The notes beneath the pieces were generated by a model. It did not search any database. It was not told where the DNA came from and was given only the letters and a program-made list of their open reading frames with translations. This document shows positions 7,859-14,663 of a stretch of DNA of 14,663 bases, piece after piece. The stretch comes from an uncultured Ruminococcus sp. (GTDB lineage Bacteria > Bacillota > Clostridia > Oscillospirales > Ruminococcaceae), in the NCBI GenBank assembly GCA_900543105.1, contig UQQA01000054.1:1-14663 (forward strand), read 5' to 3'. The position numbers and the translations under genes are program-made. Each line of letters opens with the position of its first letter. Position 1 is the first letter of the stretch.

Positions 7859-9296
7859 GGGAAACAGCTGCAAATACGAGATCGAAGCGATAATGAAGCT
7901 GTTTCTTCCGATAAAAACGTTTGATTTTTTATTCGGGGAGGAAGACCGCAGCGGTGATTTTGCGGTACTTTCCTACGCTGACCATACTGCGAAATGCGAG
8001 GTCTCACTCGGCGGCGGTTTTGACTGCAGGGAGGCTTTCGTAAGCGATGAAAAAGATGTTGAAACTGCGCTTTGCAAGCTTCTTTACGATGTTATGCGAA
8101 AGCTCACGGGCATCACTCCGCCGTGGGGACGGCTCACGGGAATAAGACCCGTAAAAAAGGTCAATGCTCTGCTTGACGAGGGACTTTCCAAGTCGGAAAT
8201 TTTCGCACGGCTCAAAGACGAATACGATGTTTCCGACAAGAAGCTCGAACTTGCGTACAACACAGCCGTTACGCAGAAAAAATACTTTGATTCGCTCGAC
8301 AAGCGTTCGTTTTCGCTGTATGTTTCCGTTCCGTTCTGCCCGTCGAGATGCTCATACTGCTCGTTCGTTTCGCACTCGATAGAAAGTTCAGGTGCGAAGA
8401 AGCTTCTCCCCGAATATGCGGACAAGCTTTGCGAGGAAATTCGTCAGACCGCACAGATCGCAGACGAACTTGGCTTGAACCTTGACACTGTCTACATCGG
8501 CGGCGGCACTCCGACAACGCTTTCCGCAGAGCAACTGTCGCTCGTTATGGGCGAGATCAAAAAAAGCTTTGACATTTCAAAAATCCGTGAATATACTGTA
8601 GAAGCAGGACGTTCCGACACGATCACGGCAAAAAAGCTTGAAGTTATCAAAGAAAACGGTGCAACGAGAATTTCCGTCAATCCGCAGACGATGAACGATG
8701 ATGTTCTCAAAGCTATCGGGCGCAGGCACACGGCTGCTGATGTTGTAAAGTCGTTCAGGCTCGCCCGTGAAATAGGCTTTGACAACATCAATATGGACAC
8801 TATCGCAGGACTGCCAACCGACACTTATGACGGTTTCGTTCACACGATAGATGAGCTTTGCGGACTTGACCCCGAGAGCATCACTATCCACACGCTCACG
8901 CTCAAACGCTCGTCCAATCTTTTCCGAGAGGAAGAACGCTGCGTTGACTCGCACATTTCGGATATGGTCGATTACGGTCAGGCAAAGCTTTTCGGCGAGG
9001 GATATCTCCCCTACTACCTCTACCGCCAGAAAAACACCGTTGACAACCTCGAAAATGTCGGCTTCGCAAAGGCAGGCTTCGAGAGCCTTTACAACATTTA
9101 TATAATGGAAGAAGCGCAGACTATCTTGGCAGTCGGAGCGGCAGGTTCGACAAAGCTTGTCAACACAGAAACGGGAAAGATCGAACGTCTTTTCAACTAC
9201 AAATTCCCCTACGAATACATTTCACGCTATGAAAAGATGATCGAGAAAAAGGATAAAATTTTTGAATTCTACAAGAGCTATTTACAGGAGGGCTAA
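7842..9296 (+). CDS. hemZ: Radical SAM coproporphyrinogen III oxidase-like protein HemZ
   Basis: HemN-family radical SAM enzyme of the HemZ subgroup, annotated as oxygen-independent coproporphyrinogen dehydrogenase (oxidative decarboxylation in heme synthesis), although the activity is poorly proven for HemZ. In 484 residues: an N-terminal domain of about 150 residues ending near LTGIRP (98-103), typical of HemZ and absent from HemN; the 4Fe-4S/SAM motif CPSRCSYC (166-173); and the glycine-rich SAM segment YIGGGTPTT (218-226). Start: ATG 7842, because AAAGG (7829-7833) is 8 nt upstream and the product then begins with a short strand (MTICFKG) like other HemZ proteins. A TTG at 7836 is also open. 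It overlaps the MBL stop by 17 nt, suggesting translational coupling. No other heme genes adjoin, so a non-heme role remains possible. Confidence 0.9.
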   Translation: MTICFKGNSCKYEIEAIMKLFLPIKTFDFLFGEEDRSGDFAVLSYADHTAKCEVSLGGGFDCREAFVSDEKDVETALCKLLYDVMRKLTGITPPWGRLTGIRPVKKVNALLDEGLSKSEIFARLKDEYDVSDKKLELAYNTAVTQKKYFDSLDKRSFSLYVSVPFCPSRCSYCSFVSHSIESSGAKKLLPEYADKLCEEIRQTAQIADELGLNLDTVYIGGGTPTTLSAEQLSLVMGEIKKSFDISKIREYTVEAGRSDTITAKKLEVIKENGATRISVNPQTMNDDVLKAIGRRHTAADVVKSFRLAREIGFDNINMDTIAGLPTDTYDGFVHTIDELCGLDPESITIHTLTLKRSSNLFREEERCVDSHISDMVDYGQAKLFGEGYLPYYLYRQKNTVDNLENVGFAKAGFESLYNIYIMEEAQTILAVGAAGSTKLVNTETGKIERLFNYKFPYEYISRYEKMIEKKDKIFEFYKSYLQEG

Positions 9297-9298
9297 CT

Positions 9299-9658
9299 AT
9301 GGCTTACACATTTGACGATCTTAAAGCAGACGCAATGAATCTTTTCGACAAGGCTGCATCAAAGACAGCCGAAGCCATCGATTATTCCAAGAATCAGATC
9401 GACCGTGCACAGCTTCGTGCAAGGATCAACGAAAAATACACCGAGCTCGGAAAGCTTTGCTACAATATGCACGAGAGCGACGCTGACGAAACGGGCAGAA
9501 TGAAGATGGTAATTGCCGACATCAAAAAGCTCAAATCAAAGCTTGACGATGCAGACAGAGCCGTAAAGTCGAAGAAGCCCAAGACCTGCAAATTCTGCCT
9601 TACGGAAAATGACGCTGACGCTGTTTACTGCGCAAAATGCGGAGAAAAGCTTGACTAA
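9299..9658 (+). CDS. Small helical zinc-ribbon protein of unknown function
   Basis: 119 residues that I cannot assign to a named family. The first ~90 residues are charged and alanine/lysine-rich, predicted helical or coiled coil (roughly 35-92). The C-terminus is a zinc ribbon with two CxxC pairs, CKFC (97-100) and CAKC (111-114), ending GEKLD. There is no signal peptide or membrane segment. An excellent AGGAGG (9286-9291) precedes the ATG, and the start lies 2 nt after the hemZ stop, so it is in the operon and probably well translated. Similar helix-plus-zinc-ribbon proteins are widespread in Clostridia without known role. Partner binding (nucleic acid or ribosome) is only a guess, prompted by the adjacent rRNA methyltransferase. 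Confidence 0.85.
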   Translation: MAYTFDDLKADAMNLFDKAASKTAEAIDYSKNQIDRAQLRARINEKYTELGKLCYNMHESDADETGRMKMVIADIKKLKSKLDDADRAVKSKKPKTCKFCLTENDADAVYCAKCGEKLD

Positions 9659-9676
9659 AATACACAAGGACTATTT

Positions 9677-11311
9677 ATGAAAAAAAATGATATCTGCACC
9701 CTGAAAATAACGGGGCTCACCTCCGAGGGCAGCGGCGTCGGCAGGACTGACGAGGGCATGACGGTCTTTGTGCCGCTCACCGCTGTCGGAGATGTGATCT
9801 CCTGCAAAATTGTCAAGGTCAACAAAACCTATGCTTTCGGAATAATCGACAAGCTGCTCGAACCGTCCGAAACACGATGCGAAAACAGCTGCGGCGTTTA
9901 CCAGAAATGCGGCGGCTGTCTTTTCCGTCATATCTCATACGAAGCGGAGCTTGCGGCAAAGGAGCAGGCTGTAAAGGACGCATTTACAAGGCTTGGCGGC
10001 TTAGATGTGCCGTTCGAGCCTATACTCGGCTGCACGGAAACGGAACGCTACCGCAACAAGGCGCAGTATCCGCTCACTTATGATGCGAACGGAAAGGCTG
10101 TCTGCGGATTTTTTGCACCGAGAAGCCACCGCGTTGTCCCCTGCGGCGACTGTCTTTTACAGCCAAAGCTTTTCAAGGAGCTTACGGACGAAATCTGCGC
10201 TTACATTGACGAAAAAAAGCTGCCTGTCTATGATGAAAAAACGGGCAAGGGGCTTGTTCGTCATATTTATTTGAGAAGAGGTTTTCACAGCGGCGAGGTT
10301 ATGGTCTGCCTTATCGTCACAAGGGCAGATACTGCCGCTTTCAAGCCGCTTGCGGACAAGCTTTGCAAAAAATACCCGATGATAAAAAGCTTCGTTCTGA
10401 ACATAAATCCGAAGGCAACGAACGTCATCACGGGCGAACGCTGCATAACTCTCGCAGGAAATGACTGCATCGAAGATACAATGTGCGGAAAAAAAATATC
10501 GATCTCTCCCCTCTCGTTCTACCAGGTCAACACTGCGCAGGCGGAGCGGCTTTACGGCGTTGCGAAAAAGTATGCGAAATTGAGCGGTGAGGACACGCTG
10601 CTTGACCTTTTCTGCGGTGCGGGAACAGTCGGGTTATCAATGTCGGACGGGATAAAGAAGCTTATCGGCGGAGAGATAATTCCGCAGGCGGTAGAAAATG
10701 CGAAGAAAAACGCCGCTGCGAACGGCGTTGAAAATTCGGAATTCTTATGCGGAGATTCGGGCGAGATAGCGGCTGCGCTCGCGGCAAAAGGAATACGCCC
10801 CGACGTTATCGTGACCGACCCTCCGAGAAAAGGCTGCGACGAGCAAACTCTTTCTTCGATAGTGAAAATGTCACCGAAGCGGATAGTTATGATCTCCTGC
10901 AACCCTGCAACGGCTGCGCGCGACTGCGCTTACTTATGCGGACATGGTTACATTGCTGAATCTGCACAGGCGGTGGATATGTTCCCGAGAACGAAGCATG
11001 TGGAGACGGTTGTCTTGCTTTCCAAGGGCGAGGTCGACTCGAAAAAGATTCGGGTTGAGTTCTCTTTGGAAGATATGGATATGTCCGAATTTCAGGATGG
11101 GGCAACCTACACCCAGATCAAAGACTATGTGCTGGAGCATAGCGGGTTAAAGGTATCCAATCTTTATATCTCACAGATTAAGAGGAAATGTGGGATTGAA
11201 GTTGGCAAGAATTACAATTTGCCGAAGTCCGAGGATTCTAGACAGCCACAGTGCCCACCGGAAAAAGAGAAAGCGATCCGAGAAGCATTCAAATATTTTG
11301 GGATGATCTAA
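9677..11311 (+). CDS. rlmD: 23S rRNA (uracil-5-)-methyltransferase, RlmD/TrmA family, with atypical C-terminal tail
   Basis: SAM-dependent methyltransferase making m5U in 23S rRNA (the exact position, as RlmC, RlmD or RlmCD, cannot be told). In order: TRAM domain (about 1-60); Fe-S cysteines C72, C78 and C81 (CGGC 78-81), with C156 or C159 as fourth ligand; RNA-binding insert; SAM motif DLFCGAGTVGLS (310-321); DPPRKGCD (381-388); nucleophile C408 in ISCNP; general base E443 in HVETVVLL. A normal family member ends a few residues after this point. Here about 95 more residues follow (450-544), containing YTQIKDYVLEHSGLKVSNLY and LPKSEDSRQPQCPPEKEKA. Codon use changes in the tail: GGG codes 4 of 6 glycines against 4 of 38 before. 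I infer that the 3' end came with an integrated element, while catalysis should be preserved. AAGGA (9666-9670) is 6 nt before the ATG. Confidence 0.9.
   Translation: MKKNDICTLKITGLTSEGSGVGRTDEGMTVFVPLTAVGDVISCKIVKVNKTYAFGIIDKLLEPSETRCENSCGVYQKCGGCLFRHISYEAELAAKEQAVKDAFTRLGGLDVPFEPILGCTETERYRNKAQYPLTYDANGKAVCGFFAPRSHRVVPCGDCLLQPKLFKELTDEICAYIDEKKLPVYDEKTGKGLVRHIYLRRGFHSGEVMVCLIVTRADTAAFKPLADKLCKKYPMIKSFVLNINPKATNVITGERCITLAGNDCIEDTMCGKKISISPLSFYQVNTAQAERLYGVAKKYAKLSGEDTLLDLFCGAGTVGLSMSDGIKKLIGGEIIPQAVENAKKNAAANGVENSEFLCGDSGEIAAALAAKGIRPDVIVTDPPRKGCDEQTLSSIVKMSPKRIVMISCNPATAARDCAYLCGHGYIAESAQAVDMFPRTKHVETVVLLSKGEVDSKKIRVEFSLEDMDMSEFQDGATYTQIKDYVLEHSGLKVSNLYISQIKRKCGIEVGKNYNLPKSEDSRQPQCPPEKEKAIREAFKYFGMI
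10940..11060. other. Probable integration junction inside the 3' part of rlmD (approximate)
   Basis: The conserved end of the methyltransferase core (VDMFPRTKHVETVVLL, codons ending near 11020) coincides with the place where codon choice shifts. Upstream, glycine is mostly GGC/GGA and leucine CTT/CTC; downstream GGG, TTG, CTG, AGG and AGA become frequent. The tail is followed by accessory-type genes. From established knowledge, rum-type m5U methyltransferase genes are integration sites of streptococcal ICEs. The exact crossover cannot be placed from one end, and no partner repeat or integrase lies in the window. An old native tail is the alternative. Confidence 0.45.
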
Positions 11312-11335
11312 CATCCTGCAAAATGGAGGTTTCTT

Positions 11336-11581
11336 ATGGATAGATTGATTTCTTGTGAGTTTAACATGGATACCGCTTGTGTGGAATTGAAATTTTTTGA
11401 TGGCAGCAAGATTGCCATTGATACGATTGCGGTGGAAAACGAGGTTGCCGACAATATGTATCAGCGGTCAGAACTGGATTATCTGATCTACAATGACCCG
11501 ATTGGATATGCAGACCTTGTTTTGAACGGAAACCCCGAAATTTATCTAAAAACTCTAACTGAATGTAAACCCTTAGATTAA
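11336..11581 (+). CDS. Small DUF6061-like protein, unknown function
   Basis: 81 acidic residues beginning MDRLISCEFNMDTACVELKF, with a central segment IDTIAVENEVADNMYQRSEL and ending KPLD. I recognise the pattern as resembling the uncharacterised DUF6061 family, found in clostridial genomes and mobile elements; that match is from memory. There is no signal peptide, membrane segment or cysteine motif; the alternating hydrophobic start suggests a small beta-rich fold. GGAGG (11325-11329) is 6 nt before the ATG. It starts 24 nt after the rlmD stop and ends directly before a strong terminator, so it is co-transcribed with rlmD. Its position next to the atypical rlmD tail suggests that the two travel together. 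Confidence 0.75.
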   Translation: MDRLISCEFNMDTACVELKFFDGSKIAIDTIAVENEVADNMYQRSELDYLIYNDPIGYADLVLNGNPEIYLKTLTECKPLD

Positions 11582-11585
11582 AACT

Positions 11586-11622
11586 CAGCCCTCTGCCTTT
11601 TCACTGGCAGAGGGCTGTTTTT
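11586..11622 (+). terminator. Strong intrinsic terminator ending the rlmD transcription unit
   Basis: A 12-bp perfect GC-rich stem (CAGCCCTCTGCC 11586-11597 with 11606-11617) and an 8-nt loop are followed by TTTTT (11618-11622), 4 nt after the DUF6061-like stop codon. On the opposite strand the hairpin is followed by AGTTTTAA, so it may also stop the convergent ABC transporter transcripts, less efficiently. Confidence 0.95.
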
Positions 11623-11634
11623 GGGGCTTAACAA

Positions 11635-14283
11635 TTATTGAGCATCCCTTAATTGCTCTACAACGCTGCATTTTGTTGTGTTGTCATACATCATGCAGGG
11701 GATCAGCCACCCCAGCAGAAGAAATACCGGAATTGTCAGCAGGACAGGCAGAATGGTGAACCGATACGCAAAGAACCAGAACATACTGCCCAGCATTTTT
11801 CCCGCAAGAGGCCCCGCCACCAGCGACAGCACAAAGGCCGCCGCTACGGAGGACATTGCGTAAAACAATCCCTCATAGATCAGCATGGTTTTGAGCTGCC
11901 GGTTCGTCATTCCTACAGCCTGAAGCACAGCAAATTCACGGTGGCGGGAAAGGATACCGGTCATCATGGCGTTGAAGAAATTCAGAACACCCACAAGTCC
12001 AATGATGGCACAGAGCAATCCGCCCAACAGCAGAAACATATTCTGAAAGTCTTCAAATTCAGCTCGGAGTGTTGCTTTGCTTTCATACATCAATTCGGAC
12101 AAGTCATTCGCAGTCAAATCAGCAAGGTAATTCTCCGCAGATGCTTCGCTGATATCATCGGGCGTATCAAACAGGTAAAACATCGGAATACTTTCCTGCC
12201 GGCTGTCATGATTGAGCTTTTCGATAGGAAGCACAAAACTGTAGCCTGTTGTATAATAGCGGAAGCTCATAGAGTGTGGCACTGTGACATAGGCACATAC
12301 TGTATAATCTACATCGTGGCTTTCAGAAAGCTGAAACTGCATATATTCTGTAGGCGTATTTTCATCACAAAGATTTCCGTTGCGGCTGTCGATATAATAA
12401 CCTTCATCAATATAGGTTATGGTTTGGACAGAGCCTATAGGAGGATAATAATCAAGATTACTCACATTACCGTAATCATCTGTACTGACTACTACAGCGA
12501 TTGCATTTGTGCCATCTTGGAACAGCGGAGATATATCACCCTCTACCACAGTCAGTTTATCAAACAAGGAATCATCCAAACCTTCAATCAATGCACTTTG
12601 GCTCACCAGATCACCACGGCGGTTTTTCTGTTCCAATAAAGTTTTTGCATTTTCTTCGGAAGTATAATGCATCATGTCCTGCAGCCAGTGTTTCTCGCTC
12701 ATCCAGCCATACGGCACATAGCCCGTCAGCTTGTAACCACAACCAGAAAGGGACGGAGAAATATTTGCCTCGATTTGCGCAATTTGTTCCCGGGCGATAA
12801 AGCTGCCAGAGTGACTATAACGAAAATAGTCTGTAGTGCTAACCACGAAATCTGCACAAGTCTGCTTTGCCAGATACTTTTCCATATCAAAGCCCCCTGT
12901 AAAAGTGACCAGGATATTGAGAAGCACCACAGAAAGCGAAAGAGAGATCACTACAAGAACAGTTTTCCTTTTATTGCGCCCCAAGTTAGCAAAAGCCATT
13001 TGATGTATTTTTGCTCCACGGGTGGTGCGTTTTTTCTTTTTGCTTTTAACAGTTTCCGTATACTTTGTTGCTTCTACCGGAGAAACTTTTGAAGCAATCT
13101 TACCCGGACGGGAGCAGGACAGTAAAACTGTAATTAGCGCAAACAGAGCAGACGCAAAGAAAATCAACGGTGAAGTGCTGACGGTGGAAACGCCGGCACC
13201 AAAAGTGGTTCGTGCCATTACGACTGGCGTCAGAGTTGCACCGACACCATATCCCAATAATAATCCGGCGGGAATGCCGACAATGCACAAAAACAGTGCC
13301 TGCTGGCGGATAATACGTTTCAGTTGCCGGGGCGTAACACCAATGGTTTTCAGCAAGCCATAGAATCGAATATCCCCGGTAACGGAAATCTGAAATATGT
13401 TGTAGATAATCAGATAGCCTGTAAAGATTACCAATGCAAGGAAAGTGAGAATTGCAATCAGTGTTGTTGCATCCATGCTTTCGCCAAGTTGAGAGGATGT
13501 GTAACCCCAGTTTACACCGATGCGTACAAGCTCTCCTTCATCCGTTTTGTCCCAGGCATATCCCAAGTCCAGATCCACTTGTTCCATCTGACCACGGATA
13601 TTCAGGCTGGATGCCATCATCACATTCAGATCAATACGGAACGGCTCCAGTCCCTTGGATATAGCTTCCGTTTCCATTTCTTTTGCGTATTCTTCACTGA
13701 TATTGATATAGTGAACGGGACTTATATCATCATATTCCCACCATCCCGCCAGCGTAAATGTATCTGTTTTCTCATAAGGTATTTCGGATAAAGCACCAAC
13801 GGTATAGGTCAGTTCAATTTCTGCTCCTACTTCCGGTTCAACACCCAATAGCTTTAAAGCATGGGTGTCCATGGTGATTTCCTTTCTTCCTTGTGGGGCA
13901 TGTCCTGTAGTGGGTTCTGCGAAACTCCATTCAGTACAGTTGTCGTCCATGAAGCTAACTTCGGCTGGAGTTTTTGCGAAAATCCCACTGTTCATATAGC
14001 CAATGGTTATGCGTTTGCCAACGGCTTTTACATTTGAGTGAGCTGATATATTCTTAATCTGTTCTTCTGTTACTTCCTTAAAGGTTCCGTGGCAGTAACC
14101 ACCGACTTGACGGAACGTGTACATTTCATAGCTGGAATTTATGGACATTACGATGGTAAACAGCGAGGTAAATAGCAGCGCAGTCAAGGCAATGGCAATA
14201 ATTGCAATGATGTTACGCTTACGGGATGCCCATAGAGAACGCCAGCTTAATTTTCTGATACATTTTCTGTTCTTGACATTCAT
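11635..14283 (-). CDS. ABC transporter permease, FtsX/MacB type, two-repeat
   Basis: Membrane subunit of an ABC transporter, 882 residues. Topology from hydrophobicity: TM1 about 25-47, an extracytoplasmic domain of about 220 residues, TM2-4 about 273-299, 329-352 and 372-390, a basic linker (KSKKKKR, 413-419), TM5 about 440-462, a second large outside domain of about 290 residues, then three C-terminal TM segments. Each half carries the FtsX cytoplasmic-loop signature (GLLKTIGVTPRQLKRI and AVLQAVGMTNRQLKTM). Such mechanotransmission-type transporters act in antimicrobial-peptide resistance, lantibiotic immunity or lipoprotein/peptide release; the substrate here is unknown. Start: ATG 14283, 8 nt after AGGAGGT (14297-14291). 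The GTG at 14292 overlaps that site and is rejected. The gene follows its ATPase by 15 nt and converges on rlmD. It lies in the accessory-looking part of the window. Confidence 0.9.
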   Translation of the reverse strand: MNVKNRKCIRKLSWRSLWASRKRNIIAIIAIALTALLFTSLFTIVMSINSSYEMYTFRQVGGYCHGTFKEVTEEQIKNISAHSNVKAVGKRITIGYMNSGIFAKTPAEVSFMDDNCTEWSFAEPTTGHAPQGRKEITMDTHALKLLGVEPEVGAEIELTYTVGALSEIPYEKTDTFTLAGWWEYDDISPVHYINISEEYAKEMETEAISKGLEPFRIDLNVMMASSLNIRGQMEQVDLDLGYAWDKTDEGELVRIGVNWGYTSSQLGESMDATTLIAILTFLALVIFTGYLIIYNIFQISVTGDIRFYGLLKTIGVTPRQLKRIIRQQALFLCIVGIPAGLLLGYGVGATLTPVVMARTTFGAGVSTVSTSPLIFFASALFALITVLLSCSRPGKIASKVSPVEATKYTETVKSKKKKRTTRGAKIHQMAFANLGRNKRKTVLVVISLSLSVVLLNILVTFTGGFDMEKYLAKQTCADFVVSTTDYFRYSHSGSFIAREQIAQIEANISPSLSGCGYKLTGYVPYGWMSEKHWLQDMMHYTSEENAKTLLEQKNRRGDLVSQSALIEGLDDSLFDKLTVVEGDISPLFQDGTNAIAVVVSTDDYGNVSNLDYYPPIGSVQTITYIDEGYYIDSRNGNLCDENTPTEYMQFQLSESHDVDYTVCAYVTVPHSMSFRYYTTGYSFVLPIEKLNHDSRQESIPMFYLFDTPDDISEASAENYLADLTANDLSELMYESKATLRAEFEDFQNMFLLLGGLLCAIIGLVGVLNFFNAMMTGILSRHREFAVLQAVGMTNRQLKTMLIYEGLFYAMSSVAAAFVLSLVAGPLAGKMLGSMFWFFAYRFTILPVLLTIPVFLLLGWLIPCMMYDNTTKCSVVEQLRDAQ

Positions 14284-14290
14284 CGTAGCC

Positions 14291-14297
14291 ACCTCCT
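14291..14297 (-). promoter_or_regulatory. Shine-Dalgarno site that fixes the permease start
   Basis: The minus strand reads AGGAGGT from 14297 to 14291, just after the ATPase stop codon (14301-14299). Spacing to the ATG at 14283-14281 is 7-8 nt, which is optimal. The longer GTG start at 14292 lies on this site and cannot use it. Confidence 0.85.
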
Positions 14298-14298
14298 G

Positions 14299-14663
14299 TT
14301 AGTTCTTGGTGACGATCCGTCCATCTTCGATACGGATAATGCGGTCTGCCATCTGTGCAATTTCTTCGTTGTGTGTAATCATTACGATTGTCTGGGCGAA
14401 CTTTTGACTGGTGACTTTCAAAAGACTCAATACATCCTGGCTGGTCTTGGAATCCAGATTGCCTGTCGGTTCGTCAGCAAGGATGATAGCCGGAGCTGCC
14501 GCCAATGCACGAGCGATTGCCACACGCTGCTGCTGACCACCGGAAAGCTGATTAGGCAGAGCATCCAGCTTTTTCTCCAGTCCGAGGGTCTGTACGATCT
14601 GCTCAACAAAATCCTTATTGACCTTGCCACCGTCCAGCTCAATGGGTAGAACGATATTTTCAT
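14299..14663 (-). CDS. ABC transporter ATP-binding protein, C-terminal part, cut by the window edge
   Basis: The last 120 residues of a MacB/LolD/SalX-type ATPase that powers the adjacent permease. Visible motifs: signature LSGGQQQR (39-46 of the visible part), Walker B IILADEP (59-65), D-loop NLD (68-70) and H-loop histidine 97 in MITHNEE, ending RIIRIEDGRIVTKN. The first visible codon is at 14661; Walker A and the Q-loop lie beyond the window. An internal ATG (14523) is not a start, since the frame is open through the signature to the edge. The stop lies 15 nt before the permease ATG. In related loci a two-component system often sits upstream of this gene; that region is not visible. Confidence 0.93.
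   Translation of the reverse strand, partial: ENIVLPIELDGGKVNKDFVEQIVQTLGLEKKLDALPNQLSGGQQQRVAIARALAAAPAIILADEPTGNLDSKTSQDVLSLLKVTSQKFAQTIVMITHNEEIAQMADRIIRIEDGRIVTKN

Noticed and set aside
11653..12639. 328-codon plus-strand open frame opposite the permease
   Set aside because: It is antisense to the second outer domain and C-terminal TM region of the permease; the residue mix (many His, Gln, Ile) is typical of reverse-complement translation.
14427..14663. Frame starting at an ATG on the minus strand at the window edge
   Set aside because: It is one frame off; the adjacent frame carries the ABC signature and Walker B motifs through to the edge.
1..14663. CRISPR array, tRNA, rRNA or transposase
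   Set aside because: No regularly spaced repeats, no tRNA-like cloverleaf with CCA-type end, no rRNA motifs and no DDE or recombinase coding sequence were found on either strand.

Overview
The window looks like a chromosomal segment of a low-to-mid-GC Firmicute of class Clostridia. A gut or rumen Ruminococcus-like member of the Oscillospiraceae is my best guess. The reasons are the order rel / MBL hydrolase / hemZ, strong AGGAGG-type ribosome binding sites, Gram-positive style promoters, and a transporter of a type often carried by clostridial mobile elements. The genus is an inference and no rRNA is present to confirm it.

Positions 1-2544 are on the minus strand. They hold the first 193 codons of lepA (elongation factor 4) and a complete Na+/phosphate cotransporter with a PhoU-like tail. 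A strong intrinsic terminator closes the transporter gene, and its U-tract runs directly into the -35 box of the lepA promoter.

Positions 2545-11311 are on the plus strand and read as core genome. A good promoter at 2692-2720 drives recJ (single-strand exonuclease). A palindromic element of about 164 bp at 4803-4966 separates recJ from rel ((p)ppGpp synthetase/hydrolase). Rel is followed, with short gaps or an overlap, by a metallo-beta-lactamase-fold hydrolase, hemZ (radical SAM), a small zinc-ribbon protein and a TrmA/RlmD-family rRNA m5U methyltransferase. Spacing suggests one operon from rel to rlmD, perhaps fed from the recJ promoter.

Positions of about 10940 to 14663 look accessory. 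The last ~95 codons of rlmD follow the catalytic core, are not needed for catalysis and use different codons (GGG for 4 of 6 glycines, against 4 of 38 before). Next come a small DUF6061-like gene, a strong terminator, and a convergent ABC transporter pair (an 882-residue FtsX/MacB-type permease and the end of its ATPase). The simplest reading is that an integrative element entered the 3' part of rlmD, replaced the gene's end with its own, and begins here with a transporter cargo. The far end of such an element lies outside the window.

No tRNA, rRNA, CRISPR array, transposase or integrase is visible. No gene-free stretch exceeds 300 bases. The longest is the 286-base divergent promoter region between the transporter and recJ.
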